DNA of 64,000 nt from an uncultured Erysipelotrichales bacterium (GTDB lineage Bacteria > Bacillota_I > Bacilli_A > Erysipelotrichales > Coprobacillaceae): positions 62,001-126,000 of the forward strand of contig CAJTTM010000001.1 in assembly GCA_910579135.1 (NCBI GenBank), in the 5' to 3' direction. The stretch's first letter is position 1. Each line of letters begins with the position of its first letter. Under the pieces are notes generated by a model that did not search any database, had not been told where the DNA came from, and was given only the letters and a program-made list of their open reading frames with translations. Shown here one piece after another: positions 60,671 through 64,000 of the stretch. Position numbers and translations under genes: made by a program.

Positions 60671-62644
60671 ATGGATCAATCAGCATTATCAATTGCAACA
60701 ATTAGATCATTGGGTATAGATATGATTAATAAAGCTAATTCTGGACATCCTGGTATGGTTTTAGGGTCAGCTCCAGCATTATATACTCTTTTTAAAAAAG
60801 AGTTGAAAGTTTATCCTAACGAATCACAATGGTTTAACAGAGATCGCTTTATCTTAGCAAGCGGACATGCTTCTGCATTATTATATAGTTTACTTCATCT
60901 TTCTGGTTATGATCTAACTATGGATGATTTAAAATCTTTTAGACAATGGAAAAGTCGTACTCCAGGACATCCTGAAATCAATCTTACTGATGGAGTAGAT
61001 GCTTCTAGCGGGCCTTTAGGACAGGGAATTCCTACAGGCGTAGGTATGGCTATAGCTGAAAAATATTTATCGGCTTTATACAATAAAAATGATTTTGATA
61101 TTGTTAATCATTATACATACATATTATGTGGCGATGGAGATATGCAAGAAGGAGTAACTTATGAAGCAACTTCTTTAGCAGGACATTTATCACTTGGTAA
61201 ATTAATTGTTTTATATGATGCTAATAAAGTTACATTGGATGGACCTTTAGATATGTCATTTAGTGAAAATATCAAAAAAAGGTATGAAGCTATTAATTGG
61301 CAAGTTATTGAAGTTCAAGATGGAAATGATATTAATGCTATTTCTAAGGCTATTAAAAAAGGGAAAAAAGAATTATATAAACCAACTTTAATCATTGTTA
61401 ATACTGTTATTGGTTATGGTGCACCAAAACAAGGAACTAATGCCGTTCATGGTTCTCCACTTGGAAATGATGATGGTAAAATCGCGAAAACATCTTATGG
61501 TTTTGATCATGAAGAATTTTATGTGCCAGAAGAAGTTTATGATGATTTTAAGAAAAATGTATTTAGAAGAGGAAAAAGAGAATATACAAAATGGAATAAA
61601 TTGTTAAAGAGTTATCAAAAACAATATCCTAATGAATATAAAGAATTAATGTCGGCAATCCAAGGTGAATATCATTTAGATTATGATGAATTTATTAAAG
61701 ATTATCAAATCAATGATAAAGAAGCAACAAGAGCAACAAGTGAAAAAGTCATTAATTTAGTTGCTAAACAAAATAAAACTTATTTATCAGGAACTGCAGA
61801 TTTAGCAAGTTCTACTAAAACAACTATTTATGATACTCATAGATTTGGTATTGATGATTATTCAGGTAGAAATTTATTCTTTGGAATTAGAGAATTTGCA
61901 ATGGTATGCATCATGAATGGTATGACATTACATAAAGGTATTAAAGTTTCTGCGGGAGGATTCTTAGTATTCTCTGATTATTTTAAAGCAGGATTAAGAA
62001 TGGCAGGATTAATGAATCTCCCAATTATTTTACCATTATCTCATGATTCTATTGCAGTAGGGGAAGATGGTCCAACACATCAACCAGTTGAACAACTTGC
62101 TATGATGCGTTCGATGGTTAATGTTCAAGTTTTAAGACCAGCTGATGCATATGAATTATGTGCATGTTGGAAAATAGCTGTTGAAACTCAAGACAAACCT
62201 ACAGCTTTAGTTTTAACAAGACAAGATGTTCCTGTTATTACTAAAGCAAATTATGAAGATGTTTGTAAAGGTGCTTATGTTGTTTCCTATGAAGATAATG
62301 AATGTGATGGTATATTAATTGCTTCAGGTAGTGAAGTTTCATTAGCTTTAGAAGCAAAGAAAGAACTTAAGACTCAAGGAAAAGATGTAAGAGTTGTTTC
62401 AATGCCATCTATGGAATTATTCGATATTCAAGATGAAGAATATAAAAATAAGATTTTACCAAAATCAATTAGAAAACGTTTAGGAATTGAAATGGCTACT
62501 GATTTTGGATGGCATAAATATGTTGGATTAGATGGTAAAGTGTTATCAGTTAATCAATTTGGTGCTAGTGCTCCAGCAAATATTATTATTAAAGAATATG
62601 GATTTACTAAAGAAAATGTAGTAAAATTGTATTTGAGTTTATAA
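60671..62644 (+). CDS. tkt: Transketolase
   Basis: A 657-residue thiamine-diphosphate enzyme of the pentose phosphate pathway. The N-terminal pyrophosphate-binding domain shows NSGHPGMVLG (residues 18-27) and GDGDMQEGVTYEA near 155; the middle domain carries the cofactor Glu in GIREFAM, and DSIAVGEDGPTHQP precedes the C-terminal domain. The SD GAGGAGG is 12 bases from the ATG, longer than usual. TATAAT at 60634 is a likely -10. A strong terminator follows. Confidence 0.97.
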   Translation: MDQSALSIATIRSLGIDMINKANSGHPGMVLGSAPALYTLFKKELKVYPNESQWFNRDRFILASGHASALLYSLLHLSGYDLTMDDLKSFRQWKSRTPGHPEINLTDGVDASSGPLGQGIPTGVGMAIAEKYLSALYNKNDFDIVNHYTYILCGDGDMQEGVTYEATSLAGHLSLGKLIVLYDANKVTLDGPLDMSFSENIKKRYEAINWQVIEVQDGNDINAISKAIKKGKKELYKPTLIIVNTVIGYGAPKQGTNAVHGSPLGNDDGKIAKTSYGFDHEEFYVPEEVYDDFKKNVFRRGKREYTKWNKLLKSYQKQYPNEYKELMSAIQGEYHLDYDEFIKDYQINDKEATRATSEKVINLVAKQNKTYLSGTADLASSTKTTIYDTHRFGIDDYSGRNLFFGIREFAMVCIMNGMTLHKGIKVSAGGFLVFSDYFKAGLRMAGLMNLPIILPLSHDSIAVGEDGPTHQPVEQLAMMRSMVNVQVLRPADAYELCACWKIAVETQDKPTALVLTRQDVPVITKANYEDVCKGAYVVSYEDNECDGILIASGSEVSLALEAKKELKTQGKDVRVVSMPSMELFDIQDEEYKNKILPKSIRKRLGIEMATDFGWHKYVGLDGKVLSVNQFGASAPANIIIKEYGFTKENVVKLYLSL

Positions 62645-62669
62645 AAAGTCAACATTGTTGACTTTTTTT
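62644..62669 (+). terminator. Terminator after tkt
   Basis: AAAAGTCAA (62644-62652), CATTG, TTGACTTTT (62658-62666), T run to 62669. Confidence 0.92.
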
Positions 62670-62716
62670 GATAATCTTTTTATCATATAAAAGCTATAAT
62701 ATTTTTGGTGATAAAA

Positions 62717-63070
62717 ATGATTAAATATAAAATAGTCTATGTTAAAGATGAATATATGGATTTTATAAAAACATATCCAAGAAGTTTAAAAAAATTACTT
62801 TTAAATGAAACTTCAATGTTTGATACAAAGCAACTACAAACGTTTTTTTTGAGTACATATGAATATATTAAAGATTTTGAAGATTTGTTTTCTAGAGATG
62901 ATTATTCATATTTTCATGGTATACATAAGATAACGAATCAAATTACAGATAATGAAGTAACATTTGAAATTAATATTTATGATATCGAAGTTAATGAAAA
63001 TGAATGTTTTTATGTGATCTTTGATTATTTACGTCAATTTTCTCAAAACTTTTGCTTGATAGAACTATAA
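62717..63070 (+). CDS. Small protein in the position of SirA (replication inhibitor of sporulation)
   Basis: 117 residues from ATG 62717, behind GGTGAT. I do not recognise a firm domain. It is alpha/beta, with KYKIVYVKDEYMDF at the start, a central IHKITNQITDNEVTFEINIYD and ECFYVIFDYLRQFSQNFCLIEL at the end. In B. subtilis the gene between tkt and yneF is sirA (yneE), which blocks DnaA at the onset of sporulation; its end pattern E-x-x-F-F-x-x-L-R-x-x-x-x-C-F-L-A is loosely similar. The sequence match alone is too weak to name it. Confidence 0.55.
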   Translation: MIKYKIVYVKDEYMDFIKTYPRSLKKLLLNETSMFDTKQLQTFFLSTYEYIKDFEDLFSRDDYSYFHGIHKITNQITDNEVTFEINIYDIEVNENECFYVIFDYLRQFSQNFCLIEL

Positions 63071-63121
63071 TTGTCTGTTATTATATGCTATAATGAAGTA
63101 GTTGAAATGGAGGTTATAACA

Positions 63122-63331
63122 ATGCAATCATGGTTATATGCGATTATTGGCTTGATTATTGGTCTTATTATAGGTTTCTTTGCATCAAGATATTTCTTTA
63201 AACAAAATTTAAAGAAAAATCCACCAATTAATGAAAAAATGATACGTGCAATGTTTATGGAAATGGGTCGTAAACCAAACGAAACACAAATTAGAAGAAT
63301 CATGAAGAGTGTAACAGATCAATACAAATAA
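63122..63331 (+). CDS. yneF: YneF (UPF0154) membrane protein
   Basis: A 69-residue protein with one N-terminal membrane helix (YAIIGLIIGLIIGFFASRYF) and the conserved cytoplasmic motif NPPINEKMIRAMFMEMGRKPNETQI of the UPF0154 family. The function is unknown. ATG 63122 follows TGGAGG; the open frame upstream (from 63071) overlaps the promoter -10 TATAAT (63089-63094, extended by TGC). The tkt-x-yneF order is as in B. subtilis. Confidence 0.93.
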   Translation: MQSWLYAIIGLIIGLIIGFFASRYFFKQNLKKNPPINEKMIRAMFMEMGRKPNETQIRRIMKSVTDQYK

Positions 63332-63349
63332 GGGTAAAACCTTATTTTT
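63327..63349 (+). terminator. Terminator after yneF
   Basis: AATAAGG (63327-63333), GTAAAA, CCTTATT (63340-63346), then T's. It ends 4 bases before the next start codon. Confidence 0.7.
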
Positions 63350-63352
63350 ATT

Positions 63353-63982
63353 ATGAATATTTATTTAACAAGACATTCAAAAACTATCTGGAATCTTGAA
63401 AAAAGATTACAAGGTAGAAAAGATTCTCCTTTATGTAAAGAAGGAAAAGAAAATGCTTTAGCATTAAAAAAATATATTTCTGATATTTCTTTTGATTGTG
63501 TGTATTCTAGTCCTATAGAAAGAGCTTATCATACTGCTAAATTAATTACAAATGATAAAATAATTAAAGATGATAGATTGATGGAAATGGATTTTGGTGA
63601 TTTTGAAGGTATGAAGATTGCCGATATATTAAATATGAATTTTGAATTATATGATAATATGTGGAATCATCCAGAAAAGTTTAATCGTATTCCTCATGGC
63701 GAATCATATGATGAAGTCATGGATAGAGTAATATCCTTTTTTGATGAATTAAAAGAAAAAGAATATCAAAATGTTTTAATTGTGACTCATGGAATGTTAT
63801 TTATCAATATATTAGCTTATATGTTAAAATTAAAAAGAGAAGATTATGTTCAAATTAATCAAAGAGTGGTAGATGGATGTTCTTTAACTTTGTTTAAAGA
63901 ACAATTAGGTCAATATGAAAAAGTATTTATAGGTAAAAATGATTTTTTACCAAATATTTCTAATGAAATCTTTAATAAATAA
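63353..63982 (+). CDS. Histidine phosphatase family protein (phosphoglycerate mutase-like)
   Basis: A 209-residue protein opening MNIYLTRHSKTIWN, the RHG motif in the variant RHS with the catalytic His at position 8. Other family residues are visible: VYSSPIERAYHTAKLI, EMDFGDFEGM and VTHGMLFINILAY with the second His. Substrates may be phosphosugars or cofactors; nothing here decides. There is no SD in front of the ATG, which follows the T tract of the yneF terminator. Confidence 0.9.
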   Translation: MNIYLTRHSKTIWNLEKRLQGRKDSPLCKEGKENALALKKYISDISFDCVYSSPIERAYHTAKLITNDKIIKDDRLMEMDFGDFEGMKIADILNMNFELYDNMWNHPEKFNRIPHGESYDEVMDRVISFFDELKEKEYQNVLIVTHGMLFINILAYMLKLKREDYVQINQRVVDGCSLTLFKEQLGQYEKVFIGKNDFLPNISNEIFNK

Positions 63983-63986
63983 AAAA

Positions 63987-64000
63987 AGTGGGTGACCACT
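63987..64000 (+). terminator. Start of a terminator hairpin at the window edge
   Basis: AGTGG-GTGA-CCACT closes a stem after an A7 tract, but the window ends before the expected T run. Confidence 0.5.

Noticed and set aside
1..64000. CRISPR arrays, prophage, integrase or toxin-antitoxin modules
   Set aside because: No regularly spaced repeats and no cas, phage structural, integrase or paired small toxin genes were seen on either strand.

Overview
The window is a dense, AT-rich stretch of chromosome from a spore-forming Firmicute. TGA is used as stop and TGG as Trp. Shine-Dalgarno (SD) sites are of the AGGAGG and GGTGAT type, and promoters are typical TTGACA/TATAAT. The protein set (LctP-type lactate permease, PolC, mixed-group phosphofructokinase, DUF1836 next to hemolysin III) and a complete mother-cell sporulation kit suggest the Erysipelotrichia (Coprobacillus/Thomasclavelia-like). 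That placement is an inference; there is no rRNA gene to confirm it.

Gene order is a collage of blocks recognisable from Bacillus subtilis. 1-1.9 kb: the tail of pnp, maf, and a phosphofructokinase. 1.9-18 kb: tig, lon, engB, a short spoVID-like gene, a ysxE-like gene, T-box/valS, a SPOR-domain protein, radC, mreC, mreD, minC, minD, spoIVFA, spoIVFB. 18-30 kb: rpsB, tsf, pyrH, frr, uppS, cdsA, dxr, rseP, polC, interrupted by a decayed Rpn-family remnant. 30-34.5 kb: cupin, ZIP transporter, DUF1836, hemolysin III, lspA, rluD, dCMP deaminase. 34.5-43.4 kb: RNase HIII-like, cvpA, mutS2, uvrC, gerE, a VanY-like protein, gerM, and a phosphoesterase. 43.4-51 kb is the most accessory part: lactate permease divergent from an HPr-D-lactate dehydrogenase fusion, a Ca-type P-ATPase, a DUF1002 protein, tRNA-Arg, and a membrane protein. 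51-60 kb: spoVFA, spoVFB, dapA, an RNase J2-like gene, ftsK/spoIIIE, and two M16 peptidases. 60-64 kb: a 6S-like RNA, ynzC, tkt, a SirA-like gene, yneF, and a histidine phosphatase.

The sporulation genes fit together. SpoVID-like, YsxE-like and GerE act in coat assembly. SpoIVFA/FB control pro-sigma-K processing. SpoVFA/VFB with DapA make dipicolinate, and GerM acts in cortex and germination. Five of these transcription units have sequences matching sigma-E or sigma-K promoters, each placed 4-5 bases before the SD, and the assignments match the known B. subtilis regulons. A CIRCE operator lies in front of trigger factor, a T-box in front of valS, and a compact pseudoknot-like leader in front of rpsB.

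The strongest candidates for something new are: (a) the 431-residue HPr-D-LDH fusion facing a lactate permease, with His15 kept and Ser46 replaced by Asn; (b) an orphan double-glycine (bacteriocin-like) peptide at 12594-12755, followed by a hairpin that buries the SD of the next gene; (c) the SD-adjacent mother-cell promoters; (d) the rpsB leader; and (e) three enzyme homologues with eroded active sites (RNase HIII-like, VanY-like, RNase J2-like). Many apparent long starts in this genome are GTG or TTG codons inside or just upstream of the SD; starts given here were moved to the codon behind the SD where that was clear.
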